Shown here: positions 45,077 through 54,418 of the stretch, one piece after another
Numbering within the stretch: the stretch's first letter is position 1
Layout: each line of letters opens with the position of its first letter
Assembly: GCF_020531945.1 (NCBI RefSeq)
Contig: NZ_JAJATZ010000002.1
Location: 434,001 to 498,000 of the forward strand
Source of the DNA: Loktanella gaetbuli
GTDB lineage: Bacteria > Pseudomonadota > Alphaproteobacteria > Rhodobacterales > Rhodobacteraceae
DNA: 64,000 nt
Direction of reading: 5' to 3'
The notes under the pieces: model-generated
What the model saw: only the letters and a program-made list of their open reading frames with translations
Told to the model about the DNA's origin: nothing
Databases searched by the model: none
Made by a program: the position numbers and the translations under genes

Positions 45077-47598
45077 GCCGGTGCCTCTGCCCGGCTACGT
45101 GCGGTGGCGTAGATCAGTGCGGCCACGACAATCAGCGCGCCCTGAAAGAAGTATTGATAGGCTTGCGACAGCCCGAGGAAAGACACGGCGTTCAGCACTT
45201 CGGTCAACAGAACCGCACCGAGGATCGTGCCGATGAACGTGCCACGCCCGCCGCGCAGGCTGGTGCCGCCCAGAACGACTGCCGTGATGCTCGACAGGGT
45301 GTAGGTGATGCCCTGCGAAGGATCGCCAACGCCGATCTGGGCCATCAGCATGACCGCGCCGCAGGCCGTTAGCAGCGATACGGCAACATAGCCAAGAATG
45401 AATACGCGATCGACCCGCACGCCAAGCCGGCGGGCGGCCCCTTCTTCCGACCCCACTGCACGCAGTTGCCAGCCGCCACGGGACCGGCGCAACAGTATTT
45501 CTGCCGTGATGCCGAATACAATGAGCACGATGAACGCAACCGGGATCGGCCCCAGCTTCCATGTCAGCCAGTCCATCACCGTGAAATTGATGTAGCCACC
45601 GGGGCCATCACGCAGCACGAAGCTGAGACCCTGCAACCCGATATACATCGCCAAGGTCGCGGCGATCGGGGTGAAGTTGGCATAGCGCATCAGGCTGCCG
45701 TTCACCGCGCCGACGACAGCCGCGCAGGCAAACATCAGCACAAAGCCCAGCGCGATTGTCGACGCCCCCTGCCCATCATTGATGAAGAATGATCCCACAA
45801 CCACAAGGAACCCTGCCAAAGGCCCAACCGACAGATCGATACCGCCCATCAGCAAGGCAATGGTCTGACCCATCGCAATAAAGCCAAGAGCAGTCGCCAG
45901 CAGCAGGATGTTCGAGATGTTGAAGGCCGACAGATAGTTTGCATTCTGACCAAAGACATAAAGTCCAAGCAGCACGATCACCGCCGCCAGCGGGATCGCT
46001 GTCGCGTTGTCGCTTTGCACCAGATGCCGCCAGCCGCCACGTGACTTTTGCACTTGGACCGTCGGTTCCCCCATGTTCGGTGCATGGGTTTCAGCCTGCA
46101 CGGCAGCACCAACGATCCGTTCTTCGGTGATCGCGTCGCCTTCCAACACCTGTGCCACGCGGCCACGCGACATCACGACGACGGTGTCGCACAAGCCTTC
46201 AAGTTCAGCGGCATCAGACGAATTGACGATGACGGGCGTGCCTGCGTCGGACACTTCGCGCAGGATGCGGTAAATCTCGAACCTTGCACCAACATCGACG
46301 CCCTGCGTCGGTTGGTCGGCGATGATATAGCCGGGACGCGACAGCAGCGCGCGCGACATGACGATCTTTTGCTGGTTGCCGCCCGACAGCGACAGGACCT
46401 TTGCGTCCAGCCCCGGCGTCTTGACGGCAAGCTGTCCAAAAATGTCGCGGACGTCCGCCAGTTCGCGGCTTCGGTTCATCACACCGCCGCTGGCAAACCG
46501 GTCAAGTGCCGTGAAGGTCGCGTTTTCGCGCACGGTCAGGTCCGTCGCCAGCCCTTCTTCATGTCGGTCGGCGGGCATATAGGCGGCAGTGCGGGACAGC
46601 GTGTCGGCTTTCAGTGCATCACCGTTCAGCAGCACCTGCCCAGTATAAGGCAGCAGGCCCGCAAGGGCGCGCATCAGTTCGGCCTGTCCGTTTCCGTCGA
46701 CACCCGCTATCCCGATGATCCGGCCACGACCGACGTCAAAGCTGACATCGCTGAAGTTCTTTCCTGTCAGCCCCCTCACCGCGAAATTGATTGTCGCGGC
46801 AGCGCCTGTCGCTTTGGGCGGGAAGGCAGACACAAGCGACCGCCCGACGATCATGTCAAGCAGCGCCTGATCGGTCACGTCGTTGGCCAGCGATGTGCCG
46901 CGCATCCGACCGTCACGCAGAACCGTGACACGGTCTGCGATTTGGCGCAGTTCCGCCATGCGGTGCGTGATGTAGATGACGGCGGTGCCTTGCGCCGCCA
47001 GTGCGCGAATGCGGGCAAACAGCATGTCGGTCGCATCTTGGTCCAGTGCTGCCGTTGGTTCATCCATGATCAGGATACGCGGCTGAACCGCTAGCGCCTT
47101 TGCGATCTCCAGTAGATGGCGCTGCGGCACCGGCAAATCGGCGGCGCGCGCATTCAACGGCACATGCAGCCCCACGGCATCCAGCATATCGCGCGCAATC
47201 TTCAGGCTGTCACCTCCTGCAAAGACCTCGTCTGGCAAGGCAACGCGGAGGTTTTCGAGCACAGTCAGGTCGTTCAAGACGGCCGGATGTTGATAGGCAA
47301 TGGAAATACCCAGCTCGGTCGAACGGGACGGAGTCATCGGTGATACGGGATCGCCCGCGACTTCCAGCTTACCCTCGGACGGTTGAAGCACGCCGGAAAT
47401 GATGTTCATCAACGTCGACTTGCCAGCGCCGTTTTCTCCAAGGATCGCGTGGACCTCTCCGGGATAGATATCAACAGAAACGTCGACAAGCGCCGCCACG
47501 CTGGCGAAATACTTGGTCACGCCGGTCAGTCGCAGCGCCGGGGCCGTAACAGGGTTATGGCCTGTTTCAGATGCGGTGATTGTGTCGATCACTGTCAT
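45073..47598 (-). CDS. Ribose-type ABC transporter, fused ATPase (RbsA-like) and permease (RbsC-like)
   Basis: An 841-residue fusion. The first 500 residues are a double nucleotide-binding protein: first Walker A GENGAGKST and Asp-rich ILIMDEPTAAL, a second domain with GVDGNGQAE and signature LSGGNQQK. Residues about 530-841 are a carbohydrate permease (FIAMGQTIALLMGGIDLSVG, then GGTSLRGGRGTFIGTILGA) with eight or more membrane segments. In most ribose/galactose-type systems these are two proteins. A second separate permease (48715-49734) and a binding protein are in the operon, so the importer may be a heterodimer. The substrate is likely a sugar, cyclitol or glycoside. Confidence 0.93.
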   Translation of the reverse strand: MTVIDTITASETGHNPVTAPALRLTGVTKYFASVAALVDVSVDIYPGEVHAILGENGAGKSTLMNIISGVLQPSEGKLEVAGDPVSPMTPSRSTELGISIAYQHPAVLNDLTVLENLRVALPDEVFAGGDSLKIARDMLDAVGLHVPLNARAADLPVPQRHLLEIAKALAVQPRILIMDEPTAALDQDATDMLFARIRALAAQGTAVIYITHRMAELRQIADRVTVLRDGRMRGTSLANDVTDQALLDMIVGRSLVSAFPPKATGAAATINFAVRGLTGKNFSDVSFDVGRGRIIGIAGVDGNGQAELMRALAGLLPYTGQVLLNGDALKADTLSRTAAYMPADRHEEGLATDLTVRENATFTALDRFASGGVMNRSRELADVRDIFGQLAVKTPGLDAKVLSLSGGNQQKIVMSRALLSRPGYIIADQPTQGVDVGARFEIYRILREVSDAGTPVIVNSSDAAELEGLCDTVVVMSRGRVAQVLEGDAITEERIVGAAVQAETHAPNMGEPTVQVQKSRGGWRHLVQSDNATAIPLAAVIVLLGLYVFGQNANYLSAFNISNILLLATALGFIAMGQTIALLMGGIDLSVGPLAGFLVVVGSFFINDGQGASTIALGFVLMFACAAVVGAVNGSLMRYANFTPIAATLAMYIGLQGLSFVLRDGPGGYINFTVMDWLTWKLGPIPVAFIVLIVFGITAEILLRRSRGGWQLRAVGSEEGAARRLGVRVDRVFILGYVAVSLLTACGAVMLMAQIGVGDPSQGITYTLSSITAVVLGGTSLRGGRGTFIGTILGAVLLTEVLNAVSFLGLSQAYQYFFQGALIVVAALIYATARSRAEAPA

Positions 47599-47633
47599 AA
47601 ACTGTCCTGCGATGGCGTCAGTTTTGAAAAGGA

Positions 47634-47656
47634 TCCGGGCGCGGATTGCGCCCGGA
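47634..47656 (-). terminator. Hairpin after the binding-protein gene
   Basis: Perfect 9-bp stem TCCGGGCGC / GCGCCCGGA with a 5-nt loop between the binding protein and the fused transporter gene; CCTTTTC follows on the minus strand. Such a hairpin can stop part of the transcription and protect the upstream mRNA, giving more binding protein than transporter. Confidence 0.6.
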
Positions 47657-47666
47657 CCGGTATCTT

Positions 47667-48722
47667 TTACTGCCCGACGGCTTTCGCCTGATCTTCGCCC
47701 GTCATTTCCGCAGACAGGTAGATCGAACCAGGCAGTTCCGGGCGGCAGTCAACAGGGTTTGGCGTGCCGCTGACGGAGTCTTCAAAAACAGGTGCCTTGA
47801 AGATTTCATCAGTCGGCGGCGTGCCGCCCGTCGCTTCGGCCACGGCCCACTGCACCGCAAGCCTTACGTTGTCGTTGCCGGTCGCGACCGTGAACAGTTT
47901 GAAATCCGGGTTGGCTTCCTGATTTTCTGCCCAGAAGCACGACAGAGAATTGCCGTCAGACGTCGCAATGGCAGGGATGGACCGGCCGAATTCCGCAAAT
48001 ACGGGCAGCGCGCCGACCAGTGATGGACCAAAGTCGGACACGATCATGTCGATCTGGTCGTTCTTTGCGATTTCAGCCGACAGGACCTGCTGTGTCAGCG
48101 ACGGGTCCCAATTGGTGACGGCAAAGGGTTCGGGGTTGATGAAGACATAGCTGTCGTCCAGAACCTCCTTCATACCGGCCAGTTCATCCACGCCCTGGCT
48201 GTTGCCTGCGGGGCCCGACAGGAACAACAGGTTGCCGCCATCCGGCAGCTGTTCCTTGATCCAGTTGCCCCAGTTCACGCCGTCATCCTTGAAGGACGAG
48301 CCGATGAACTTGGTATAGTTGGTGCCGGCTTCGCCGCCCACGTTGACGCGGTAGGGCACCACGATGGCACCCGCGCGATAGGCGTTGGTCAAGGCCGGCA
48401 GGACCGCCGGGCCGGCATCGCCGAAGACCACCAACGCATTGATACCACGTGCGACCATCGAATTGATGTCGGAGATCGCCTTTTGCGTATCGCCCTGGCC
48501 GTCCGCATATTCGAATTGCGTGATGCTGGGGCATTTGGCGACTTCTTCAGCGCCCGATGCTGTCGTGACCAGCCGCCAGCTGTTGCCGCCGAAGCCGTCG
48601 AGCAGCGCCAGCGATGCCTCGTTCGGGCCGCACCAGCTTGGCACGTCTTGCGCCATGGCAGCGGTTGCACCAACTGTCAGTGCAAGTGCCGAGACTGCGA
48701 TTTTCAGTGTGTTATCAAGCAT
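47667..48722 (-). CDS. Sugar-type ABC transporter substrate-binding protein
   Basis: A 351-residue periplasmic protein of the ribose-binding (type I) fold. From ATG 48722 (GGAGG upstream) it has a signal peptide cleaved near ATAAMAQ. The mature part shows GGNSWRLVTTASGAEEVAK, QKAISDINSMVARGINALVV, and LLFLSGPAGNSQGVDE, all usual for this family. It delivers substrate to the RbsAC-like fusion and partner permease. Overlaps the permease gene end by 8 bp. Confidence 0.9.
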   Translation of the reverse strand: MLDNTLKIAVSALALTVGATAAMAQDVPSWCGPNEASLALLDGFGGNSWRLVTTASGAEEVAKCPSITQFEYADGQGDTQKAISDINSMVARGINALVVFGDAGPAVLPALTNAYRAGAIVVPYRVNVGGEAGTNYTKFIGSSFKDDGVNWGNWIKEQLPDGGNLLFLSGPAGNSQGVDELAGMKEVLDDSYVFINPEPFAVTNWDPSLTQQVLSAEIAKNDQIDMIVSDFGPSLVGALPVFAEFGRSIPAIATSDGNSLSCFWAENQEANPDFKLFTVATGNDNVRLAVQWAVAEATGGTPPTDEIFKAPVFEDSVSGTPNPVDCRPELPGSIYLSAEMTGEDQAKAVGQ

Positions 48723-49734
48723 TGTCCGTAACCTCCATTTTGGACTTTTCTTTGATCGTATTTTGGCGGCGCCATTGGATCGAATAGACACCGATCCCGA
48801 AAACAAGCGCCAAGGCCTGAATGATGGTCTGGGCCGAAAACGGCACCCCGACCGAAAGTGCGAACTGGCTCAGGAGATTTAAGAAAAACGCCGCAATCAC
48901 GGTTGTGACCGGAAAGCCCCGCCCACCCAGCAGCGACGTGCCTGCCAGCACCACCACCGCGACGGATGGCAGCAGCAAAGCGTCGCCTTGGAAAGCCGTC
49001 GGTTCCCGGGTGATCCCCGCAATCATGATGCCTGCCACGCAGTAGTGCAGCTGCGCACAAACGTACGCCATCGCCTGATACAGCCGTACCCGCAGCCCCG
49101 CCGCATGGGCGGCCAGCGGATTGGCCCCGATCACCTCGAACCGGCGCCCGGCGGCAGTTTTCTTCATCACGAATGTCACGAGGGCAAGGATTGCCAGCGC
49201 GAAGAAGACCGCATGCGGAATGCCCAGCGTCTTGCCGCCCGCAATTTGCGCCAGAAGTGGCGTGGTCGTGCGTGGCACGCCGCCAGATACGGCAAAGACG
49301 ACCCCGTAAAGCAGCGCATTCATCCCGATGGTAGCGACAATTGCATTCAGCCGCATGACACCGACCAGAAAACCATTCGCAAGACCCGCCGCAATGGCCA
49401 GACTGAAAGCAATCATCACCGCAGGCAGCAACTGGGCGTTGTCGCCCGACGGATAGTGCGTGACCATCACAACCGACAACGATACTCCACCCGCCAATGA
49501 CAGATCGAACCCGCCCTGCTGCACGACCAGCATCTGCCCAAGGCCCACGATGGCGATAACGGCAGCGAACGGCAGGCTACCCGCCAGGCCACCGTAGGAC
49601 ACAGCCGAGGGAGCAAAAATCAGGCATAGGATCACGAGCACGATGGTCGACGCCGCGACCGTGACGAAGCCGCGCGCAAGAGGGATCTGCGTCAGGCCCA
49701 AACGGGGGGCGGCGATGTCTGCGGTCTGAGTCAT
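48715..49734 (-). CDS. Ribose-type ABC transporter permease (RbsC-like)
   Basis: A 339-residue membrane protein with eight to ten hydrophobic segments. VGLGQMLVVQQGGFDLSLAG and RRFEVIGANPLAAHAAGL (coupling loop to the ATPase) followed by VLAGTSLLGGRGFPVTTVIA are permease signatures. As the fusion protein already has one permease half, this should be the other half of a heterodimeric channel. Confidence 0.92.
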   Translation of the reverse strand: MTQTADIAAPRLGLTQIPLARGFVTVAASTIVLVILCLIFAPSAVSYGGLAGSLPFAAVIAIVGLGQMLVVQQGGFDLSLAGGVSLSVVMVTHYPSGDNAQLLPAVMIAFSLAIAAGLANGFLVGVMRLNAIVATIGMNALLYGVVFAVSGGVPRTTTPLLAQIAGGKTLGIPHAVFFALAILALVTFVMKKTAAGRRFEVIGANPLAAHAAGLRVRLYQAMAYVCAQLHYCVAGIMIAGITREPTAFQGDALLLPSVAVVVLAGTSLLGGRGFPVTTVIAAFFLNLLSQFALSVGVPFSAQTIIQALALVFGIGVYSIQWRRQNTIKEKSKMEVTDNA

Positions 49735-49759
49735 GTTCTGCTCCCTCCCCTTTTTTCTT

Positions 49760-50740
49760 TCAGCCGATGTTCAGCGTGACCTTGACGGCCTTCTCGGGGT
49801 TCTTGCCCAGATCGAACGCCGCCACCGCGTCATCCAGCCCGAAGCTGTGCGTCTGAATCGGCGAGAGGTCGAGGCCCGTGCGCTCCAGAAACCTGATCGC
49901 ACCGGGCCAGACGCCGGGAGAGCCAATGCAGCCGCGTACAGTCAGGTCCTTGATCTGGATCTTGCCCAGCTCCACCGGAAATTTCTGGCCGATGTTGATA
50001 CCGACCATCGACACAAAACCTTCGGGCCGTGCGTAGTCGAACACATTCGCCAGCGATGCGGCATGGCCTGCACATTCAACGACCAGATCAGCGCCGCCCT
50101 TGGTAATCTCTGTGACAGCCTCGATCGGATCACCGGCAGTCGGATCGACGGTCGCATCGGCACCCAGCTTCATCGCGATCTCGCGGCGTAGCGGAACCGG
50201 ATCAACCACGATAACCCGCGCGCCCATTCCGATGGCCGCAGCCGCCGACACAAGCCCGATGGTGCCACCACCGGAAATCACGACCGTTTGCGACGCATCC
50301 ACCCCGCCGTGCCGCAGCACCGCGTAGTACCCGCAGGTAAATGGTTCGATCAGCGCACCCTTTGCATCATCGACGCCGTCGGGCAGTTTGTGCAGCCATT
50401 CGGGGCGCGCCGCGAAATACTCGCGGTCTGCGCCGTCCATGGAAAAGCCGAAATGATGGATGCGCTCAGGCGTATTGATGACGCATTCGCCCACCACGCG
50501 GTCGCCCGCTTTGAGGCTTTTGACGTTCGATCCCACCTCGACGACCTCGCCCACCCATTCGTGGCCAGGGGTCACGGGATAGCTGATCGGAATGATGTAG
50601 TTGCCCGATAGCAGTTCATAATCCGAATGACAGATGCCGACACGGCTGGTGCGGATCATCACCTCATTCTCGGTGATGCCGGGTGTCTGGACGTCGGTCA
50701 CGACAGGCTTGTTTGGCTCATCGAAAATCAGGGCTTTCAT
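49760..50740 (-). CDS. Zinc-type alcohol/polyol dehydrogenase
   Basis: A 326-residue medium-chain dehydrogenase. The catalytic zinc site is indicated by VGICHSDYELLSG (Cys), VTPGHEWVGEVV (His-Glu) and the later GALIEPFTCGYYAV. VVISGGGTIGLVSAAAAIGM is the NAD-binding motif. The usual four-Cys structural zinc loop is missing, which is seen in some sorbitol/threonine-dehydrogenase relatives. It probably oxidises a hydroxyl of the imported compound. Confidence 0.87.
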   Translation of the reverse strand: MKALIFDEPNKPVVTDVQTPGITENEVMIRTSRVGICHSDYELLSGNYIIPISYPVTPGHEWVGEVVEVGSNVKSLKAGDRVVGECVINTPERIHHFGFSMDGADREYFAARPEWLHKLPDGVDDAKGALIEPFTCGYYAVLRHGGVDASQTVVISGGGTIGLVSAAAAIGMGARVIVVDPVPLRREIAMKLGADATVDPTAGDPIEAVTEITKGGADLVVECAGHAASLANVFDYARPEGFVSMVGINIGQKFPVELGKIQIKDLTVRGCIGSPGVWPGAIRFLERTGLDLSPIQTHSFGLDDAVAAFDLGKNPEKAVKVTLNIG

Positions 50741-50764
50741 ATCGTATCCTCCCGTATTGGCCGT

Positions 50765-51772
50765 TCAGGCCACGCGTTCGATTTGGCCGCTGGTCGCGGA
50801 TGCAAAAACCGCTTCCAGCAGGGCAATGTTATTGACAAGATGATCACCGGTGATCGGGTAGGCCTCTTGTCCCCGCACGGCACGGGCAAAGGCGACAAGG
50901 TTATCTTTCACCGGCTCGGCCTTGCCGATTTCGACTGTCTCGATCGGCCCGCCCGCCATGGCGGACGTCACGATCCAGCCGTCGGGGCTTTCGACATGGG
51001 CCTTGTCGCGAATGTCGATCCAGCCCTTCGATCCATAGACCGTAAAGCGGGACATGAACGGATTGGCCAGCGAGGCCGAAACATAGGAGGTCCCACCGCC
51101 CGCGAATTTGACATAGGCCGCTACAGTGTCGCCCTGCGGCAGATCGCTTGAAAGCTGTTCACAGATGCAAAGCACGCTTTCGGCACGTCCCAGCAGACGG
51201 ACGGAAAGATCAAGCAGGTGAATACCTGTCGCCGTCATGCCGCCCGCCGGTGCCTGATCCGCCTTCAGCCGCCAGTTGTCACGATCAAGCGACAGGAACT
51301 TGTCGTGGCTGAAGTTGGATTCGATCTGATGGATGCGACCCAGCTCTCCCGCATCCGCCTTCGCCAGCATGTCGGCGATTGGCGGCTCCCACCGGCGCTC
51401 ATGGCCCATGCCCAGCACCAGGCCCGCATCGGCGCAAAGCTTTACCGATGTTTCCGCCTCCACCTTGGTCAGGGCGAGCGGTTTTTCGCAAAAGATGTGC
51501 TTTCCGGCCGCCACGGCCTGCGCGATCTGGTCGGTATGCAGACTGTGCGGCGTGGCCAGCACGACGGCCTCGACCGCCGGATCGTTCAGCGCATCGGCAT
51601 AGTCGGCGGATAGCGGGATGCCCTTGCTGTCGCACAATTCGCGCACCGTGGCTTCGTTCGGTTCAACGGCGCGGACAACCCTGATTTCTTCAGGGGCGGC
51701 TTGCAGCACGTTGAGCATCTTTTGCCCCCACCAGCCCATTCCGACCAGCGCAATACCAACGGGACCAGACAT
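50765..51772 (-). CDS. Gfo/Idh/MocA family oxidoreductase
   Basis: A 335-residue NAD(P)-dependent enzyme from ATG 51772 (MSGPVGIALVGMGWWGQK); the frame further upstream is part of the preceding gene. GxGxxG is followed by PHSLHTDQIAQAVAAGKHIF and CEKPLALTK, the family motif with the catalytic Lys. GGMTATGIHLLDLSVRLLG contains the second active-site element. Members act on sugars and inositols. The start overlaps the YciI-like gene stop by one base. Confidence 0.9.
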   Translation of the reverse strand: MSGPVGIALVGMGWWGQKMLNVLQAAPEEIRVVRAVEPNEATVRELCDSKGIPLSADYADALNDPAVEAVVLATPHSLHTDQIAQAVAAGKHIFCEKPLALTKVEAETSVKLCADAGLVLGMGHERRWEPPIADMLAKADAGELGRIHQIESNFSHDKFLSLDRDNWRLKADQAPAGGMTATGIHLLDLSVRLLGRAESVLCICEQLSSDLPQGDTVAAYVKFAGGGTSYVSASLANPFMSRFTVYGSKGWIDIRDKAHVESPDGWIVTSAMAGGPIETVEIGKAEPVKDNLVAFARAVRGQEAYPITGDHLVNNIALLEAVFASATSGQIERVA

Positions 51773-52056
51773 CAGCGATTGTCCACACGTTTGGCGAAAG
51801 GCCGGATCGAGACGGTTTTCCACAGCCCCGCATGATGAAACGGATCGTTCTGGTTGAACGCCTCAACCTCGGCCAGAGAGTCCGCCTCAAGCAAAAAACA
51901 ACTGCCGATCATCGTTTCTTCGTCATCCGCCAGCAGCGGGCCAGACACCAGCGTCTTGACGGTAGCGGCGGCCAGATAGGCTTTGTGCGCCTCGTAATTT
52001 GCAAGCCGCTTTGCAACGGCACCATCATGGTCAAGGCAATGGATCACGTAATGCAT
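51772..52056 (-). CDS. YciI-like protein
   Basis: A 94-residue ferredoxin-like-fold protein: HYVIHCLDHDGAVAKRLANY, KTLVSGPLLADDEE, then GSCFLLEADSLAEVEAFNQN and DPFHHAGLW with the conserved Asp-His pairing of YciI proteins. Some relatives are dehalogenases or muconolactone-isomerase-like enzymes of aromatic breakdown, which fits the operon, but the reaction here is unknown. Confidence 0.85.
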   Translation of the reverse strand: MHYVIHCLDHDGAVAKRLANYEAHKAYLAAATVKTLVSGPLLADDEETMIGSCFLLEADSLAEVEAFNQNDPFHHAGLWKTVSIRPFAKRVDNR

Positions 52057-52068
52057 CGGTCTGGTCCT

Positions 52069-53136
52069 TCAGGCGGGAATGATGTTCTGCGCGCGCAGCG
52101 TGTCGAAGACGTCAAAGAAGCTGGCAGACGTCGGCTGGTAGGCATCAAAGCCCAGCACGCGGCTGTTGGTCATGTCGGTAAAACATTCCAGCGTGCGGCT
52201 GAGGTCGGCATCCGAATGCCACCAGGACGCCAGCTTGCCGACCGGAATGTCCTGCAAGCCGTGCTTGGCCACGATATCGGCCCAGATGTCGGCGGCGTCC
52301 GACATTGTTTCTTCAAGCGGTGTGGTGTGGCCCGGGTAATCCGCCACCGGCACATCGAAGTAATCCGCGATCTGCTGCCAGAGCCATGTCCAGCGAAACA
52401 CGTCTCCGTTGACTATGTTGAATGGTGTATCAGCGGCCTCCGGCGTGGTCGCGGCCCATTGCAGCTGCTTTGCCAGAATGCGCGCGTCGGTCACATCAGT
52501 GACGGCGTTATATTGCTCTGGCGAGCCGGGATAGACGAAGGGTCGCCCCGTGTGCTTGCAGATGCTGGCATAAACGGCCAGCGTCACGGCCATGTTCATC
52601 GCGTTGCCGACGACGAAGCCGATCATCGTGTGCGGACGGTGGACGGACCAGGTAAAGCCCTGCTCTTTTGCTTTCTCGAACAGCACATCCTCTTGCGCGT
52701 AATAGAAGTTCGGTCCCGGCAGGCGCGGGCTGCTTTCCAGAAACGGCGTGTAGGGCGTAACCTTGGCATAGTCGTCGAACGACCCGAGGTAATGCTTCAG
52801 ACCCGTGACAAGTGCCGCGTGCTGCACGGGTGCATCGGCTATGCCGTCGAACAGGTTGCGGATCATCGCGGCGTTGACGCGGACGTTTTCATCTTCGGAC
52901 GCCTGACGCGACCAGGTGCAATAGAACACGTGGGTCACATCCTGCGCTTCTTGCAGCGCGGCTTTCGCACCGGCTGCATCTTCGAGATCGGCAGCGATAT
53001 GTCGATCGGAAAAGTCGAGATCCACGGCGCTGCGCGATACGGTCACGACCGTCCAGCCCGCGTCTTTCAACTGGCGTCCGGTATAGCTGCCAGACAAGCC
53101 GGTCGCGCCGACGATCAGTGCGATGTTCTTGGTCAT
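52069..53136 (-). CDS. SDR family oxidoreductase, PRISE (iridoid synthase/5-beta-reductase) type
   Basis: A 355-residue extended SDR. ALIVGATGLSGSYTGRQLKD gives the NADPH loop; NFYYAQEDVLFEK holds the catalytic Tyr region without the classic Tyr-x3-Lys, and WSVHRPHTMIGFVVGNAMNM and FNIVNGDVFRWTWLWQQIAD are typical of PRISE enzymes. These reduce activated carbon-carbon double bonds (1,4-enones). In this operon it may act on a ring enone made by the dehydrogenases. Confidence 0.85.
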   Translation of the reverse strand: MTKNIALIVGATGLSGSYTGRQLKDAGWTVVTVSRSAVDLDFSDRHIAADLEDAAGAKAALQEAQDVTHVFYCTWSRQASEDENVRVNAAMIRNLFDGIADAPVQHAALVTGLKHYLGSFDDYAKVTPYTPFLESSPRLPGPNFYYAQEDVLFEKAKEQGFTWSVHRPHTMIGFVVGNAMNMAVTLAVYASICKHTGRPFVYPGSPEQYNAVTDVTDARILAKQLQWAATTPEAADTPFNIVNGDVFRWTWLWQQIADYFDVPVADYPGHTTPLEETMSDAADIWADIVAKHGLQDIPVGKLASWWHSDADLSRTLECFTDMTNSRVLGFDAYQPTSASFFDVFDTLRAQNIIPA

Positions 53137-53166
53137 GAAATCAGGTCTTTCTCAGTTTCAGTCAAT

Positions 53167-54234
53167 TCAGGTGGTGACGAGAATTTTCAGGTGTTCGCCT
53201 GCAGGATCGAGCAGTGCTTCGAACCCCTTGGCGACGACATCCTCGGCGTTGATGCGGGCGGTAATGACCTTCTCGACAGGGAACGTCCCTGCAGCGATCA
53301 TCCGGGCGATCCGGGGCCAGATCTGCGTCGGGTAGCACCAGGTCGCCTCGACCGTGATATCCTTCAGCGCCCACAGCATCGCGTCGATGCTGGCAGGTTT
53401 CATGTGCAGGCCGACCTGCACGACGCGGCCCTGACGGCGCACAGCGTGGACACAGGCATTCAGCGATACCTCCAACCCTACGCATTCCAGCGCAACATCA
53501 ACGCCGACGCCTTCTTCGGTCAGATCACCCACGATAGCTGCGAGGTCCTGACCGCGCGGGTCGACAACATACGCATAGGGAGCAATTTCCTTGATGATGC
53601 GGCGACGATTGGGGTTGGTTTCGGACACGATGATCGTCGCAGCACCGGCGGCGTGGGCCGCCAATACGGTCAGTGCGCCGATGGGGCCGGCGCCCGACAC
53701 CAGCACTGTCGATCCTGCCGTCACGCCGCCACGGTCAACACCGTAAAGCGCAACAGCCGCAGGTTCGATCATCGCTGCCTGTTCATCCGTGATGTTGTCC
53801 GGCACAGGCTGCGCGTTATAATCCTTGATCACGGCCTTCTCGCCCATGCCGCCCCAAGCCCACGACAGGCCGACGCAGCCCATTGACGGCGAGAGGTGAT
53901 AGAGCCCGCGCTTGCCATAATAGTCGCCCCGCGGCGACAGCAGCGGCTGAACGGAGATGCGGTCTCCTACGGAAACGTGATCCACACCGGACCCGACGGC
54001 CAGTACCCTGGCGGAAAATTCGTGGCCCAGAATCTGCGGGTTTGTGGCGCCGGTATAAATATGCGGTTCTTGCGGGGTCACGATCGGGCCTGCGATGTAT
54101 TCGTGCAGGTCGGTGCCGCAGATGCCTGTGACGAAGGGGGCGATCAGCACATCGTCGGCGGCCAGATCGCCTGACGGCTCTGCCACATCTTCAACGCGGA
54201 TGTCCTTTGCTCCGTGGAAACGCACTGCCTTCAT
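53167..54234 (-). CDS. Zinc-dependent alcohol dehydrogenase (butanediol dehydrogenase-like)
   Basis: A 355-residue medium-chain dehydrogenase. GICGTDLHEYIAGPI (Cys ligand), ILGHEFSARVLAVG (His-Glu), and VLVSGAGPIGALTVLAAHAA (NAD loop) are in the family order. The structural zinc Cys cluster is degenerate (GKRGLYHLSPSMGCVGLSW), reminiscent of 2,3-butanediol dehydrogenases. First gene of the 12-gene operon; its start lies 80 bp from the operator palindromes. Confidence 0.88.
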   Translation of the reverse strand: MKAVRFHGAKDIRVEDVAEPSGDLAADDVLIAPFVTGICGTDLHEYIAGPIVTPQEPHIYTGATNPQILGHEFSARVLAVGSGVDHVSVGDRISVQPLLSPRGDYYGKRGLYHLSPSMGCVGLSWAWGGMGEKAVIKDYNAQPVPDNITDEQAAMIEPAAVALYGVDRGGVTAGSTVLVSGAGPIGALTVLAAHAAGAATIIVSETNPNRRRIIKEIAPYAYVVDPRGQDLAAIVGDLTEEGVGVDVALECVGLEVSLNACVHAVRRQGRVVQVGLHMKPASIDAMLWALKDITVEATWCYPTQIWPRIARMIAAGTFPVEKVITARINAEDVVAKGFEALLDPAGEHLKILVTT

Positions 54235-54313
54235 CTGGTCTCTCCTCCTCCGTGTCTTCGGTAAGGCAACGTTGCTCCAAGCCGTGCCTCACTCCAAGAG
54301 CCTATCTCTCCGC

Positions 54314-54352
54314 TTCGGAGAATATCCGAATGATTTATCCGAAACGGATAAA
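54314..54352. promoter_or_regulatory. Paired operator palindromes between the divergent catabolic units
   Basis: TTTATCCG-AAA-CGGATAAA (54334-54352) is a perfect 19-bp palindrome. Next to it, TTCGGA-GAATA-TCCGAA (54314-54330) is a second dyad sharing TCCGAA. They are spaced about two helical turns apart in the 184-bp gap between the 12-gene operon (start 54234) and the divergent pair (start 54419), so one regulator could control both directions. The winged-helix protein at 55349 is the obvious candidate. Confidence 0.65.
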
Positions 54353-54418
54353 TTCCGACATCGCCAGCCCACCCCGCTGGCATAACGTGTCGCGGTAGCA
54401 TGCCCGGAGGAGCAGATC

